In this document: piece after piece, positions 1-12,282 of the stretch
How positions within the stretch are numbered: the first letter of the stretch is position 1
Layout of the letters: each line of letters opens with the position of its first letter
Source: Valencia hispanica
Taxonomy: Eukaryota; Chordata; Actinopteri; Cyprinodontiformes; Valenciidae
Length of the DNA: 64,000 bases
Direction: 5' to 3'
Assembly: GCA_963556495.2 (NCBI GenBank)
Contig: OY747716.1
Coordinates: 31,271,318-31,335,317 of the forward strand
The notes under the pieces: model-generated
The model's database searches: none
Told to the model about the DNA's origin: nothing
What the model saw: the letters and a program-made list of their open reading frames with translations, nothing else
Made by a program: the position numbers and the translations under genes

Positions 1-195
1 CATCCAAAAAAAACACCAAAAAGTTCTGGCTTTATAAGTTTAGGCACACTGCTTCTTTTTATGAAATATCAGTCAGACTTGTTTGGTTATCAGTTTTTAG
101 ATATAGGAAAAAGCTCTATTAAACCATCAAAAGTCACTAGTTTTATTTTACAGGGAGCTTTTCCAATCTCTATGACATATTAATTTGCTTACTTT

Positions 196-1250
196 CTACT
201 ATAACGTTAGCTACCATAACTACGCGGATGATACTCAGCTCTACATTACAATGTCACCAGGTGACTCTGAACCCATTCAAACCCTAAATCAATGCATTGA
301 CCAAATAAATGGATGGATCTGCCATAACTTTCTCCAGCTGAATAGAAACAAAACTGAAGTGATTATTTTTGGACCCAAGGAGGAACGATCAATAGTCAGC
401 ACACAGCTTCAATTAATACAGCTAGAAACTACTGATCAGGTTCGTAACCTAGGTGTAGTAATGGACTCAGACCTGAACCTCCAGGGTCACATAAAGGCAA
501 TAACAAGGTCAGCGTTCTATCACCTGAAGAACATTTCTAGGATTAAAGGACTGATTTTGCAACACGACCTAGAAAAACTCATCCATGCGTTTATCTTTAG
601 TCGGATTGATTACTGCAACAGCATCTTGACAGGTCAGCCTAAAAAGTCAATCAGACAGCTGCAGCTGATCCAGAACGCTGCCGCTCGCGTCCTCACTAGA
701 ACCAGGAAAGTAGAGCACATCACCCCAGTTCTAAAGTCCTTACACTGGCTCCCTGTAGCTCAGAGAATAGACTTTAAAATACTTTTACTAGTTTATAAAT
801 CATTACATGGCTTAGCACCAAAATATGTTGAAGACCTGTTGTCATGGTACCAACCACCAAGACCACTCAGGTCCTCCAACTCTAGCCTACTAAACATCCC
901 TAGACTCAGACCTAAACATGGAGAAGCAGCTTTCAGTTTCTATGCTCCCCTTATCTGGAACAGACTTCCTGACGAGTGTAGAGCTGCTGAAACTCTGAAC
1001 TGCTTTAAATCAAGACTAAAAACCCATCTGTTTAGAATTGCCTTTGAGTAAATGCTTGATGTTATATGTATGAAATGTGTTCATGCTCTCTTGCTTTTTT
1101 TTTAATTTTTCTCTTGCTTTATTGTGTATCATGTATAATGTGTGTTTCTTTTATGTGTTTCTTTTAAATCAACAAATCATGTAAAGCACCTTGAATTGCC
1201 CTGCTGTTGAAAGTGTGCTATACAAATAAAATTGCCTTGCCTTGCCTTAC
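196..1250 (+). mobile_element. L2-clade LINE, 5'-truncated, 3' end present
   Basis: An open frame from 185 to 1051 encodes the C-terminal half of an L2 reverse transcriptase: the YADDTQLY active-site box near the start, then the thumb and C-terminal region ending in [12 protein letters not shown]. It is followed by about 200 bases of 3' UTR and a short CCTTG repeat at 1235-1248, which is the usual L2 3' tail. Endonuclease and N-terminal RT are missing, so the copy was truncated during insertion. It sits in the last visible intron of the elastase gene, on the opposite strand. The frame is uninterrupted and close to the copy at 27116-28711, which suggests a fairly young insertion. Confidence 0.9.
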
Positions 1251-1728
1251 TATGATAAAGAAAAGAGAACATATGAGAGTGAACAAATACTTTGCCTTAT
1301 TTGTTTTCCTATTATGTTTTTGATAGTCCATTTTTAAATTGTAGGGGTAACAGTTCTGGAATAGGATAATAATAATAATGTTCATTTAATTAAATTAAAG
1401 TAAAAATGAACTAGGTGCAGCTTCATGTCATACTGATATCACTTAGGACTTTTTCATTTGCTGTTTGAAACCTAAGGTGTCACTAAGTTTGCTTTTGCCT
1501 TGGGCCGCCCCTACCCCCTCATATCATGTTTCATGACCTACAGTGTGGGGCTCCAACCTCTGTATGGAGAACCAGAGCCCCAGATGTTGGCCATTACGAA
1601 GTCTTTATTTTTGTTAATGATCTTGCTATTTTTATTATAGTAAAATTATTACTTCATGAGGAAAATCACTTTCAAAAACATTTTAGATTTTTTTTATATC
1701 TTACAAACCATGTGTTTAGGCTCCATAC

Positions 1729-3124
1729 CTGGCAACCAGATACGACTCCATCACCTCCAGCACACACCATCGTTTTCAGAGCAATGCTGCCCCACCACTC
1801 AGGCTGTGAGCAGACTGCATGCTCCACCACATCCAGAGGAGCCACCTGCAATTTATCAGGGACGGTTCCATAATCTAAGTGGGTAAACATAAAACACATA
1901 ATTTTTTTAATTAATTTAGTTATTTTATGGGCCATGTACACATTCATAGATCTGTGTACTCACAGTCCATTAATCCCCAGCCTGTGATGTAACAGGTGAA
2001 GCTATGAGGCAGCATCTGTTCCGGGTAGGGAAGGTTTGCAATTTCCACATAACCGTTGTCATAGACAGGATTAGCCAGCTTCAACAGAGCAATGTCATTG
2101 CTGATGTATATAGGAAATAAATAACTATTATTACCAATACAGCGTTATTAATTAGAACAACATTGAAAGAAGTAGCCAGCATCAGCAGCAAATATAGCAT
2201 GCATTCCTGTTTTGTCCTGGATTGTTGCATGTTCGTTTTTATTTAATTTAAATCGATGAATGTAATTTTAAAAATGCATTTTAAATAAAACATGTTTTGT
2301 ACTAAAGAAATTTACTCTGGATTAAATTACGTTTTATTTTGCATGTGTCTGTTATGCCTTTATATTATGCCATTATGTTATTTAGAAGCAGCTCATTTCA
2401 TGTACTAAATATTTTTGAGTGTTATTTATTCTTTTATATTTAAGATTAAACTGAGAGATTAAATATTGCAAGGTGGTTCTTTACCCATTGGCCAGATCTC
2501 CATTCCAGTTGGGATGGACGATGATTGTTTCCACTGAGTTGAACTGCTCACTGCCTTCATATTCAAACAGGTTGTACTCACCCACCACCACACGGTACTG
2601 ACTGACCTCTGAGCTGACGGAGAGAGAGGAAAAAACACACAATATGATCAGATACTCTTATTGATCAAGCCCGCAGAGGTTACGATAGACCTGCAGGTGT
2701 CCAGTTTAAGATCTCCAACCTTATGATGCAGTGAGCTGCTGTCATGATGTAGAAACTATCGACAATGGAGCCTCCGCAGATGTGGCTGAATGAACCTTCA
2801 TTGTATGAATCCAGCTGCAGAGAAACCTGAGAAAAACCAAAGAGAGAACATCTGTACACGATATTTCATTTTCACTTTAAGGCAGAAGCTTCATTAACGC
2901 TTTACCTGCCATTTCCAGGTGTTTGGTTTAGCATCAGTGCCTCCTATGACCCTCCCATTGTTCACCTTGTAGTTAGAAGGCTCGTTGGCACAAATCAGCC
3001 CTTTTGGAAAACACAGAATCATACATGCAGATCACGGTAATGACATGAACGTTCACAGTTTCAGAACAAAAGTGTTGTTGATATATATACCAAAGCTGTA
3101 CAGGAGAGCCACGAGCCAAATCAT
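1729..3124 (-). CDS. Chymotrypsin-like elastase, cela1-like, exons 1-6 (3' end outside window)
   Basis: A secreted pancreatic serine protease of the S1 family. Exons read on the minus strand: 3091-3124, 2906-3000, 2720-2826, 2485-2613, 1964-2100, 1729-1874, all with GT-AG borders. Exon 1 gives a hydrophobic signal start ([11 protein letters not shown]). Exon 2 holds the activation site RVIGG, exon 3 the catalytic histidine in TAAHC, exon 5 the catalytic aspartate in NDIALLKL and then TGWG. Exon 6 ends in [12 protein letters not shown], where Ser-Gly before the cysteine matches elastase 1 rather than trypsin (Asp). The GDSGGP exon was not found in 1-1728 and probably lies beyond the edge, because intron 6 is enlarged by an L2. 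Phases of exons 3-6 agree. Exon 2 does not: in register with exon 1 it meets TGA at once, and a G run at 2940-2942 shifts frame within IGG. The two shifts compensate, so this is either an assembly error or a damaged gene. Confidence 0.85.
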
Positions 3125-3160
3125 GTTGAAGGATAGAATATTCAATGCAGTTGGCCTTTA

Positions 3161-3172
3161 AGTATTTATATC
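3161..3172 (-). promoter_or_regulatory. TATA box of the elastase gene
   Basis: On the minus strand the sequence reads GATATAAATACT, about 40 bases before the elastase ATG at 3124. That leaves room for a very short 5' UTR, as is usual for pancreatic zymogen genes. Two ATTGG (inverted CCAAT) motifs and an AP-1-like TGACTCA lie 60-90 bases further upstream (about 3230-3256). Their function is inferred. Confidence 0.6.
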
Positions 3173-3964
3173 AGTTTCACACCGCAAGACCTTCATAAGG
3201 TCTGAATTACACAGATGTTGAGTTACCTGGTCCAATCAGCAGCCAATGTGAGTCATTCCTCTCAGGAACTGGGAGGTTAACAAACTGTAACTGTAACGAG
3301 TAACAAAATAAGAAGTTTGACGTTTCTGTTGTTAAAGCCCAAAATTCAGATCCACATTTTTTATGCTCGGAAGTTGCATTAATTTCAATTTCCCTTATTT
3401 CTGTTTATCATGTTTTAAAATGCTGGGAAAAGACCAGATGAAGTCTGATGTCATCCAGTCACATTAATAGAAAGTCAGCTAAAACCCTTAGTAAAACAGG
3501 TGAGTCAAACAAAAAATGTCCAGCGAGATAAGAGTTTAAACAGAGCAGCAGCCAAAGTAAAGAAGAAAATGTTCTTCAGATCGTAAAGTCAACAAAATTC
3601 AACAGCACATTTGAACTGAAGACAGTCTGAAGATACGAATTTGTAAGTTAGATACTATAAAATGAGTAAATTAATGTATTTTTATTTTTAGGCAAATAGT
3701 CAAAGCAAAACACTGTCCTTTTTAAGGTGTTACATTTTATGGGACTTTTTATATTTATCCTGTAAAACAGCTTTTAAAAAGTCTACTTTTTCATAGGATG
3801 ACAAATTAAATACACAAAAATAGCCAGTTTTGTCCTATATTATAAAAAGGTTTCGACTCCTGGCTCAAAAACACAACCAACAACAAAATGTTGAGATATT
3901 CCGCCAAACAAGCAAACATTCGTAGAACAATCTGTGATCATTTGTTAAATGTTCCCACATAACC

Positions 3965-4038
3965 TGGGGGGGGCTGGTGCCTATCTCCAGCAGTCACGGG
4001 GCAAGAGGCGGGGTAGTACACCCTGGACAGGTCGCCAG
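3965..4038 (-). mobile_element. RTE-type LINE/SINE 3' tail fragment
   Basis: The phrase GGCTGGTGCCTATCTCC, then CCCTGGACAGGTCGCCAGTC, is the reverse complement of a very common teleost retroelement tail (Rex3/Expander type). A second copy of the same family lies at 10056-10163. Only the tail is present. Confidence 0.6.
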
Positions 4039-4240
4039 TCCATCACAGGTATTTATTGAAAATCTGAGGGCAATTAGTTGCACTAAATTTTTTTTCTTTC
4101 AACAATGGATTTATTCTACTCTGTTTACTAAGTAGCTGACTTCTAAGGGCAATTGGTTGCACTGGATTTTTTCAGAGGTATACCTATAAGAGTAAAGGGG
4201 TCTGACAACAAATCCTCACCACACTTCAAGTGCTAAAAAA
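4039..4240 (-). mobile_element. Tc1/mariner fragment (family A terminal part)
   Basis: Contains the GGGCAATTGGTTGCACTGGAT phrase and a GTATACCTATAAGAGTAAAGG segment found near the end of a common fish Tc1-type element. The same region recurs near 9990-10050. The phrase GGGCAATTAGTTGCACTAAAT near 4069 partly duplicates the one near 4146, so the fragment is internally repeated. Confidence 0.5.
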
Positions 4241-4870
4241 AATAACATTGTATTATTTTTTTTCTTTTCTTTTCTTCTTTTTTTGACTTGCCATTGATTT
4301 TAATAACTTAAATGAAGTACTGTACTGTGACTAACTATTGGACCATTGCCTATTCCTAAATAACTCAAACTGATATTGGGTACAAAATTCATTTTTTATT
4401 AGGTTAGTGCAAAAAAGAAAATAGACACCGGGAAAACTATTGAAACCATTTTAAGTAAAAACAATCTAGATGTCGTTTTTATTACGGTAAATAATAAGAA
4501 ACAATCGATGTTATAATGTTGTTAGTTTATTATACGTATCTCTGAGCTTTTTCTTTGCCCAGGCTGCATTTCTTCTTTCACTGTAACCTTTTTAATGTTG
4601 TCCGTTCCTTAGCAACCATTGGAGGCACGGCTAATCAAATACAGATTTCCCCCTCTGTTTTTTTAGATCGAAGACGGGCACCGACCAGTTCGACTTCTCT
4701 GCTATCGTCATGTTTTTAGTTTTGTCTGGCTCTGTGTTGCACCTGCTGTCAAGCTGCCTCTCACTAGCATTGGCTAGCTGCATCCTGATGCAGTGTATGT
4801 TGTCCGATAATGGTCTCTAACACAGCTCTACCTCAGTGACAGTATACCCGAACTGTAACCGCTGAAGACA

Positions 4871-7800
4871 ATGGGGCTGCCGCAGAGCTCGCTCCTGTCG
4901 GACGGTGGAAGTAACAGTGGATATCATGTTCACGGAGTACGTTGTTGAAACGTGTTGTACAAGGTTATACATGTCATTACGGCTCAATTGTTCTTAAATA
5001 GGTCTACAGTTTAGCAGTAAGAAGGTTCTGACTATGCTTAATTGAAGCGAAATTTATCTTTATAAACCAGAAGTGTTTCTTGAAGTTCGCTGCTAATATA
5101 CGCCGCCCAAAAACTCATGATGATGAGGTGGCATTTGGCACCTATCCAAAACTTTTTATGTTGTCCTGATATAAATCCAATGTTTTCGGTGCAAACTGTC
5201 TGGAGGAGAAAAAAAATGCGTGTCATGACTTAAAGTAAGACGAAAGGTGCAAACACGCCAGTAACGCCATTCGGGGTGGTGCTTTTCAGCAAAGATTGCC
5301 TTTTTCTGTCGCATGCAATACCTGAATCCGACACACGAGGGCGACAAATGAGTTGTTATACCTTTCAGGTTCAAGAAGACTCGCCTGCACTGAAGGCTGG
5401 TCTGGAGCCTTTCTTCGACTTCATTCTCTCCATAGGGAACACCAGACTTGTGAGTAAATGCCATTTTATAGAATAAAAGTACTGAATAAATATGGAAAAA
5501 GTCTTTGAATAATGAGACTTAATTGTCTTATCTATCCATGTCTCCCTCAAGCTTCCCATACAGTTCAACCACAAACTTCAGTGTATTTTCTTAAGATTTT
5601 ATGTGACAGGGAAAGTATTGCATAATGCTGTGAAGTGGAACGATGATGATGAGTGGTTTTTAAATAAAAGTTGCCATTCGTATTCAGCCCCATGGAGTCA
5701 ATACTTAGTGGAGCCACCTTTCTTGTTGCAATTACAGATGCATATCTTTTTGGGTGTCTTTCTCTACCAGTTTTGCACGTCATCTTCTTTGTAAATTGCT
5801 CAAGGTCAGTGAGATTAGATGGAGAGCATCTGTGAACAATAAAGGAATATTCCAACCCTAAGTGAAACTTAGTCTGTTGCCATATTCCCTTGAGTTAGAT
5901 AAGTGAGAAAAGGCATTTTATTACCAGTCCAGTCATTCTGCTAATCTGGTGGCACTGCGTTTCCTTTAGCTTAGCATAAACAATGTAAGTGATCGGTAAC
6001 AGCTAGCATTTCGTGTGCAAAAGTCATTAAAATTACTCAATAATTATCCTAATTTTTAAGCTGATCAAAACCAATTACATCGTAGTTCTGAATGTTTGTT
6101 TAGTGTTATTGAACTGCTGGAACCTCCGATTCAAACTATGGTAGAGCTGCTAATAGGTTTTCTTTCAGGATTGTTCTGTTTTAGGTCCATCCCTCATTCC
6201 ATCAACTCCGACCAACTTCCTTCACCCCCGCTGAAGAAAAGCATGCAGCCATATTTCCCCATGGTGTACCAACTGTAAATGAAATTTTTTTAGCGTGTAC
6301 ACCATACATCCTTTTCCCACCCATTCACAATTATGTGCTACTTTGTGTTGGTCGGCCACATAAAATCCCATTTAGATAAATTAACATTTGTTGTTTTAAC
6401 ATGAGAAAATAAAGAGAAATTAGTAATTTTGCAAACCACTGTATATAAGGGTTTTTTTCAATTTTAACACATTTTGTGTATCTATAAAGTTGCTATCAAT
6501 TAAAATGTATTATGATTTTATGGGTAATTAACATGAAGGTTAAATGCAACATCTGTACAGTCTAGATTAATGATTCATATATTACACAGAACATTAGAAG
6601 GAAAATCTCTTTTTCATGTTCATACTGCAAATCTGTTTCTTTTGCAGAGGGGTTTTTCCAGTCCTTCGCTTTGAGCTGCTGCCACATCTTTTATTAGGTT
6701 TACTGGTGTCAGCATGTTGGATGAGTTAAGAAATGTGTTTATTTCATGTTTAATTGATGTGATGTGTGTTTGGAATTGCTGTTTGTTTCTCCAATAATTG
6801 TTCAATAACTTCAGGCTTGAATTATAGCCTTAGTAGGAAATGTAATATCCATGTTACATACAAATTGGGTCCAACTTTTTTCTTTTTTTTTTCCGAACTG
6901 TTACGAGGTTTTTCCTTTGGTAGATTTACCCTCATGCCTTTGTTTCCCCAGAATAAGGAGAGTGACTTGCTGAGAGATCTGCTGAAGGCCAATGTGGAGA
7001 AGTCAGTCAAGCTTGAAGTGTACAACTCCAAAACTCAGCGGGTGAGGGAGCTGGAAGTGACACCCAGTAACATGTGGGGTGGCCAGGGGTTGCTGGGCGC
7101 CAGCGTTCGCTTCTGCAGCTTTGAGGGAGCCAATGAGAACGTGTGGCATGTGTTGGTAAGTCAGGGCTGCTCCTTGTTTTCGAGATGCATGTTCCAAACT
7201 CTGGCCATCACATGAAGGTTACAAGGACGAAAACCTTTTATGTTACAAATGATTTAAACCATTGAGTGATTTTGAATCCAATGATTCTCTTTTTTCTTTT
7301 AGGATGTGGAAGAGAATTCTCCTGCAGCATTTGCTGGCCTTATTGCACATGACGACTTTATCGTCGGGGCTGACCAAGTGCTACAAGATGTAGGTTTCAA
7401 GCTCTTCTTCTTTTTTTAAAGAATGCATAAATCATCAGAAAAAGTAAAAAGACAAAGATCATGCTTCATAATTCTTTTTTGTATCTCTGCAGTCAGAAGA
7501 TTTCTTCTCCTTGATTGAAGCGAATGAGGGGAAGCCTTTGAAGCTGTTAGTTTACAACACGCAGACCGATCAGTGCAGGGAGATTGTAGTGACCCCCAAT
7601 GGAGCCTGGGGAGGAGAAGGAAGGTAAGTGTTGAGCTTTTGGTCGATGTGTTAATAAATGAACCGGATGTTTAATAATTAAGCTTTCTTTTTCGACTAAT
7701 CTTTGGCTTGAAATGACCTAAAGAAATAGGCAGATATATGTATATATAGACCTATTCAATAAATTTGTGTTATTGAATTATTCCAGTAACTCAGTTTACT

Positions 7801-10800
7801 AAGTAAAACACATTATATAGATTAATTACACACACCCTGATGCTTTGAAACCTTTATTTCTGTTAATTACGATTTCCGGCTGACAGCGAATGAAAAGACA
7901 CCGTTTAAGATTAGCAAGATTAACATTTCATCATAGCAGTAAAAAAAAAAAAACGTTTTAAATACAGATATGTGGGATTAATGAAAAGTAGTTTGATATA
8001 CGCTTAAAGGTTCTGATTTTTAAGTCACTTTTAATTTGACAAACAAGCCTCTTTGAACCACATATTCTAATTTATTGAATATGACTGTATTTATAATGTC
8101 AGTAGCATAATTTCTGATAATTTTATTTTTATATATATTTTTTAAATCCATCCTTTCATCTAAGTACATTTAATCAATGAGGGAAGCTAAATAATTTATT
8201 TATATAGACTTCTTTTTCAGGTTCCTAAGTGTCTCTAGGAACTTTTAATTCATAATTCTTGACATCCTTTTTCCATGTGGTATTAATATGGTGTGACATA
8301 CAGGCCCATATTACTCAGCCATTCTACAAAATGGGAAAGACAAGTGAACACCGCATACAAGTAAAGGATTTCTAAATCTTCATAACAACAATATATTTTA
8401 ATAAATTCAAGATATTTAATGTTTTGCCTCATAAACTATGCTCAGCTACAATGCATTTATTCATTATACGACTGTTCTTCATTTTAGCGTTTCAGGCCTT
8501 CATCGCATTAGAATAGGGTGAAAAAATCTGGATGTAATGCATGCAGAAAATCCCAGCCTTCGGCAGCTCCTTGTACCAAAACAACCATCTATGATACAAA
8601 GCCTAAGTGGTGAAAGGGGGCAAGCAGCAATATTGGTGATAAATCTTTTTGAGCAGCTCCAGATCGAAATTTTAGCAGGTAACAATGAATTAATTTACAG
8701 ATCATAGTGGCACCAATACATTTTCCTGGATTTAATTAGGAGAACAAGAGGTTTTTCATTGCTGTTTGTTAGCAGTTCCTGGCCCTTACAGCAAGAATCA
8801 ATGAGTTTGTAATTATAAACGGCAACCTAAGTTAAAAAAAAAATAATTTATGTAAATATTTTGAGACTAGGGTTTTTTATTTCATAAGTATGTGTAGAAA
8901 CATATGGATGACCTGTCTCTCCACTTTGAAAATGTATTTCAGCTTGGGCTGTGGTATCGGCTACGGCTATCTGCATAGGATCCCATCTCGTCCAGTTCCC
9001 CAACATGTCCAGAACAGAGGTGTTTCTCAGCCAGCAGATACAGGCCGCAGAGAAGCGGTGTCTTCATCTGGTCACAGTGAGGTACAGGTTACTGTCATCT
9101 GCTGTGATATCTGAATGCTTTCATTTGACATGACTTTTAAGGTCTAAATTTCTGTCTCCTCAGCTGCCTCCGTTGAGTGCAAGTAGCCCCACTAATGAAC
9201 CGGGTTTATCTGAAACTGAAGGAGTTGTGCTCAATGTGAGCGAAATCTCACCAGCACAGGGATCTGCAGACATTGGTAGCTACATTCCCTAACAAACGTA
9301 TTCAAAGCTGTTCAACTTTTCCAAATTCTTTCCATATTTTTGTAATAGACCACCACAAAGTGTTGGTTTTGATTATTTTTTAGAAATAGAATTCTGAATG
9401 CATGCATCAATACTTTGTGGAATGAAATTACCGGTATTTCAGTTACAGCTGCAGGTTTTTTTTGTGCTTCTACCAGCTTTGGACATCTGAAGATAAAAAT
9501 GTGCCTTTAGTAGCCCAATCTCAGTCAGAAGGGATAGAGAACCTATGTGAATATATATGTCTTGCCACAGATTTTCAATAGGATTTAAGATCTGGACTTT
9601 GAGGGGTTCATTCTAACACATTAATAGCTTAGATCTAAACCTTTCCATTGTAGATCTGGCTGTATTATTGGGGTCATTGTTTTCCTAGAACGTGATCTCC
9701 ACCTTAGTTTCAAGGTTGTCCTCCATTTAGCTCCACCCATCTTCTCATCAATTCTCACCAGCTTCTCTGTCCTTGCTGAAGACAAGCATCATCTCACCAT
9801 TATGCATCCACCACCATGCTTCACTGTGGGAATTGTGTTCACAAGGGCAATGGGCATTGTTTGTTTTTTCTCCACACATAGGATTTGAACGTAGGCCGAT
9901 AAGGTACATTTCTGTCTCATCTCGGACCTTAACACAACAGCTTTGATTAAGTTCCACACAGGTGCGCTCCCCTCTGAAGGAAGTTTGTTTTACTGGATTT
10001 TATATAGGGGTATCTGAGTTAAGGGGACTAAATACTAATCACACATTCCTAATTACTCCGCCTCTCACCCTGTGACTGCTGGAGATCAGCACCAGCCCCC
10101 CCCCCCCCCCCCCCGCAACCCTGCATAGGAATGATGGGCACAGAAAATGGACGGATGGATGGCCATTCCTAATTAAGATTTTTATTTTATTTGAAAGTCG
10201 TTTGGGCTATTTTTCCACTTTACGATTATGCACTACTTTGTGTTGGTTTATCATATAAAATCTTTATTAATTACATTAAATTATGTGGTTTTAAAACAAC
10301 AAAATGTGGGAAGGTTCAAAGGCAATGAACATTTTTTGTAATGCACAGTACATCTACAATAAAACATGCTGATCCCATTGATATTATCTGTCTTTTCACA
10401 CAAAATAATTTGCTTTTACATCACGCCGTTTTCAGATTTCACCAGGACTCCTGGAGCCATAATCTCAGATTTATCCGATGCCGTTTCCACCAACGATGAA
10501 GGCCACAGTTCCATGTTTCCTAATTATGGAGATGACACGCGTGACCAATGTAGCTTGGGTAAGTGCTTCACTTGCAATTACATTGTACCGCTAGATGGAA
10601 CAATTGCGTATTTATAATACTGCCTTGGTTGAAAAGAATTAGGGGCCCACTTTAAGCACCTTCCAGCTCTCAGTTCATTAAATCCCTCAATAGGTGCATT
10701 ATTTTCTGAAATTACTCCACCTAAACATAACATTACATTTTTCTTTAGATACTTAAATGTGAGGATTCCCCACTAGGAATGCTAGCGCTTTGTCTCTCGT

Positions 10801-11083
10801 TTTATTAAAGATATGATTATCCTTTCTAGGTGATTCCATTGTTGACCAAAAGCCTCTATCTCAAGAGAGGGAGGAAGAAGAAGACACTCAACAAACACAA
10901 GAAGAGAGCGTTTCAAATCTAAGCAGCAGCCTCAGAGAGGATGAAGCTGATGCTGCTGCTCTCAAAGATACAACAGAGAGAGTGGGGATCATCCCAGAGA
11001 TGCAGAATCCTAACCCGGAGGCTTTCAGCTCAGGCCATGTGTTGGAACAGGAGATGATTGAATTTGATACATCAGGCAGTTAA
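4871..11083 (+). CDS. gorasp1: gorasp1 (GRASP65), Golgi reassembly-stacking protein 1, complete
   Basis: A peripheral cis-Golgi protein that stacks cisternae by self-association of its two PDZ-like GRASP domains and binds GM130. Nine exons: 4871-4936, 5369-5449, 6952-7155, 7303-7389, 7493-7623, 8943-9081, 9164-9275, 10436-10558, 10830-11083. All have GT-AG borders and consistent phases, giving 398 codons plus TAA. MGLPQSS fits an N-myristoylation signal (Gly2, Ser6). The first PDZ-like half (about 15-105) includes [13 protein letters not shown] and ends at [19 protein letters not shown]. The second (about 110-200) includes SPAAFAGL and [20 protein letters not shown]. The remainder is a Ser/Glu-rich low-complexity tail ending [27 protein letters not shown] and [16 protein letters not shown] fit GORASP1 better than GORASP2. 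It is a little shorter than the roughly 440-residue mammalian protein, the difference being in the tail. The ATG context is GAAGACAATGG. Confidence 0.95.
5519..6456 (-). mobile_element. Tc1/mariner family A copy, split, in gorasp1 intron 2
   Basis: Two recognisable parts, 5519-5860 and 6184-6456, match the two ends of the same fish Tc1-type element. The first contains TTCAGCCCCATGGAGTCAAT and the second CACAATTATGTGCTACTTTG. The middle (about 5860-6184) does not match and replaces most of the transposase. No usable transposase frame remains. Confidence 0.65.
9309..10357 (-). mobile_element. Tc1/mariner family A copy in gorasp1 intron 7
   Basis: Nearly full-length but decayed copy. It has the TTACAGCTGCAGG region near 9443, a run resembling reversed transposase sequence around 9570-9850, and the far end with TGCACTACTTTGTGTTGG (10229-10246). 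Stops and shifts occur throughout. A short retroelement tail is inserted at 10056-10163. Confidence 0.7.
10056..10163 (+). mobile_element. RTE-type 3' tail inserted in a Tc1 copy, 12-bp TSD
   Basis: A 108-base 5'-truncated retroelement end with a C19 run at 10096-10114 and a GGATGGATGG tail. The flanks at 10044-10055 and 10164-10175 are identical (CATTCCTAATTA), a 12-base target-site duplication. This shows retrotransposition into an existing Tc1 element. Confidence 0.8.
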
Positions 11084-11615
11084 ATAACTGCAGCAACAAA
11101 GAGGAAGAAGTAAAAAGAGGATTAAGAGAACACTGTGATGGAGAAAAGCTACTTTTTTTCTTTTAAAGTCTTATCACTGGACCTGTTTTTAAGTTAAAGG
11201 CCTTTTTTTCTACCAGTGCCACTGCTGCATGCTGCATTGCACATAAAAAAAAGATTGTATTGACTGTTAAGAATTACAGAGAAGGTAAAGCACCATGAAT
11301 GTACTCAACTTTATGTTTTAATATTTCTCTAAATTAAGCACTAGTTGATTTGTTGCAACAACAAAAAAAATATTTATGCAAAAGAAGGACGGGCCAGATT
11401 TTTATTTTAGGCTTTGTGAAATGCTGGTTTTAATTTTTAATAAGGGGCAAGTATGAAAATCTTTTTTTTTTTATTCTCAGGCATTTACTGTCTCATACTT
11501 TCTGCCTTTAAGTGCTTATATCAGAGTTTTGATTGGTGTAAATGAGTGAAACGTGGGATGCTGCTCCTGTTTCTTGTGAAGGTTTTTATGTGAAATTGTT
11601 TCAAGTTTTATTTAT

Positions 11616-11621
11616 ATTAAA
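11616..11621 (+). terminator. Candidate gorasp1 polyadenylation signal (ATTAAA)
   Basis: ATTAAA about 530 bases after the gorasp1 stop and just before the LTR element. No closer AATAAA was found in the 3' UTR, so this variant signal is the likeliest. Confidence 0.4.
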
Positions 11622-11734
11622 ATATATATATATTTAAAAACTGGAACTGGTTGAATTATTGCTATTTTTACAAAGTCTTTGCACAGGAGGTTTGGATTTC
11701 CCCCCAGTAGGAAACATTTGAACTTATGATCTAT

Positions 11735-12128
11735 TGTTATGGCAAAAAAAGCATCTCAGGGTTTCCATAATAAAGAGGACTTGAGTCCCAGAAGGCGTTT
11801 AAGTATTTAATTCAAACATGTCTGGCCAGACCATGGAGGGGACAGAGTTACTCAGTGCATCAACCCTAACCAATCTTTCTAACTAACAGTTTAAATAGTT
11901 TTCAGCACTCACTGTTTATCTCTGTAGATGTCTTCTCCAACCTTCACGCCCCGCCTCCAGAGTAACTGCTTCATGTGAGTCATAGCAACCCATAAAGCAG
12001 CTCATCCGAAGGCCAGACTGTTATCTTACTGCCCCGGCGTCTGTCTCTCTGGTGACCTGACATATATATCATAAACATTAAGTTGGAGCAATAACCTTGT
12101 CATTTTACCCTACCAATTTTCCACCACA
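11735..12128 (-). repeat. 3' LTR (left copy)
   Basis: Bounded by TGTTATGG and CCACCACA in plus-strand view, giving TG...CA ends on either strand. It is 394 bases long and lacks about 47 bases, near its right end, that the other copy has. Confidence 0.8.
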
Positions 12129-12282
12129 ATTCCCTGCTTTTACTAACTTAATATCATAAATATAAAGGGAAAATTCTAAAGTGCTATCACAAACTCCCTA
12201 AAAGGTTGGTAGGTTGATAAAAAAAATAAAGACAATGTTCAAAACAAATTATAATCAGACATGAGACATGTTTGGCCAGGAA

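Larger units (their letters stand above)
3180..4870. other. Intergenic region between divergent elastase and gorasp1
   Basis: About 1.7 kb separates the two start codons. The first half is AT-rich and holds a LINE tail and Tc1 debris (3965-4240), followed by a pyrimidine-rich run near 4250-4290. The last 300 bases before 4871 are less AT-rich, include a CCATTGG motif at about 4616 and have no TATA box. They are the likely TATA-less promoter and 5' UTR of gorasp1. No other coding sequence is seen. Confidence 0.5.

Noticed and set aside
1526..1886. Plus-strand ORFs at 1526-1886
   Set aside because: They are antisense shadows of elastase exon 6 (1729-1874), whose minus-strand frame is clearly coding.
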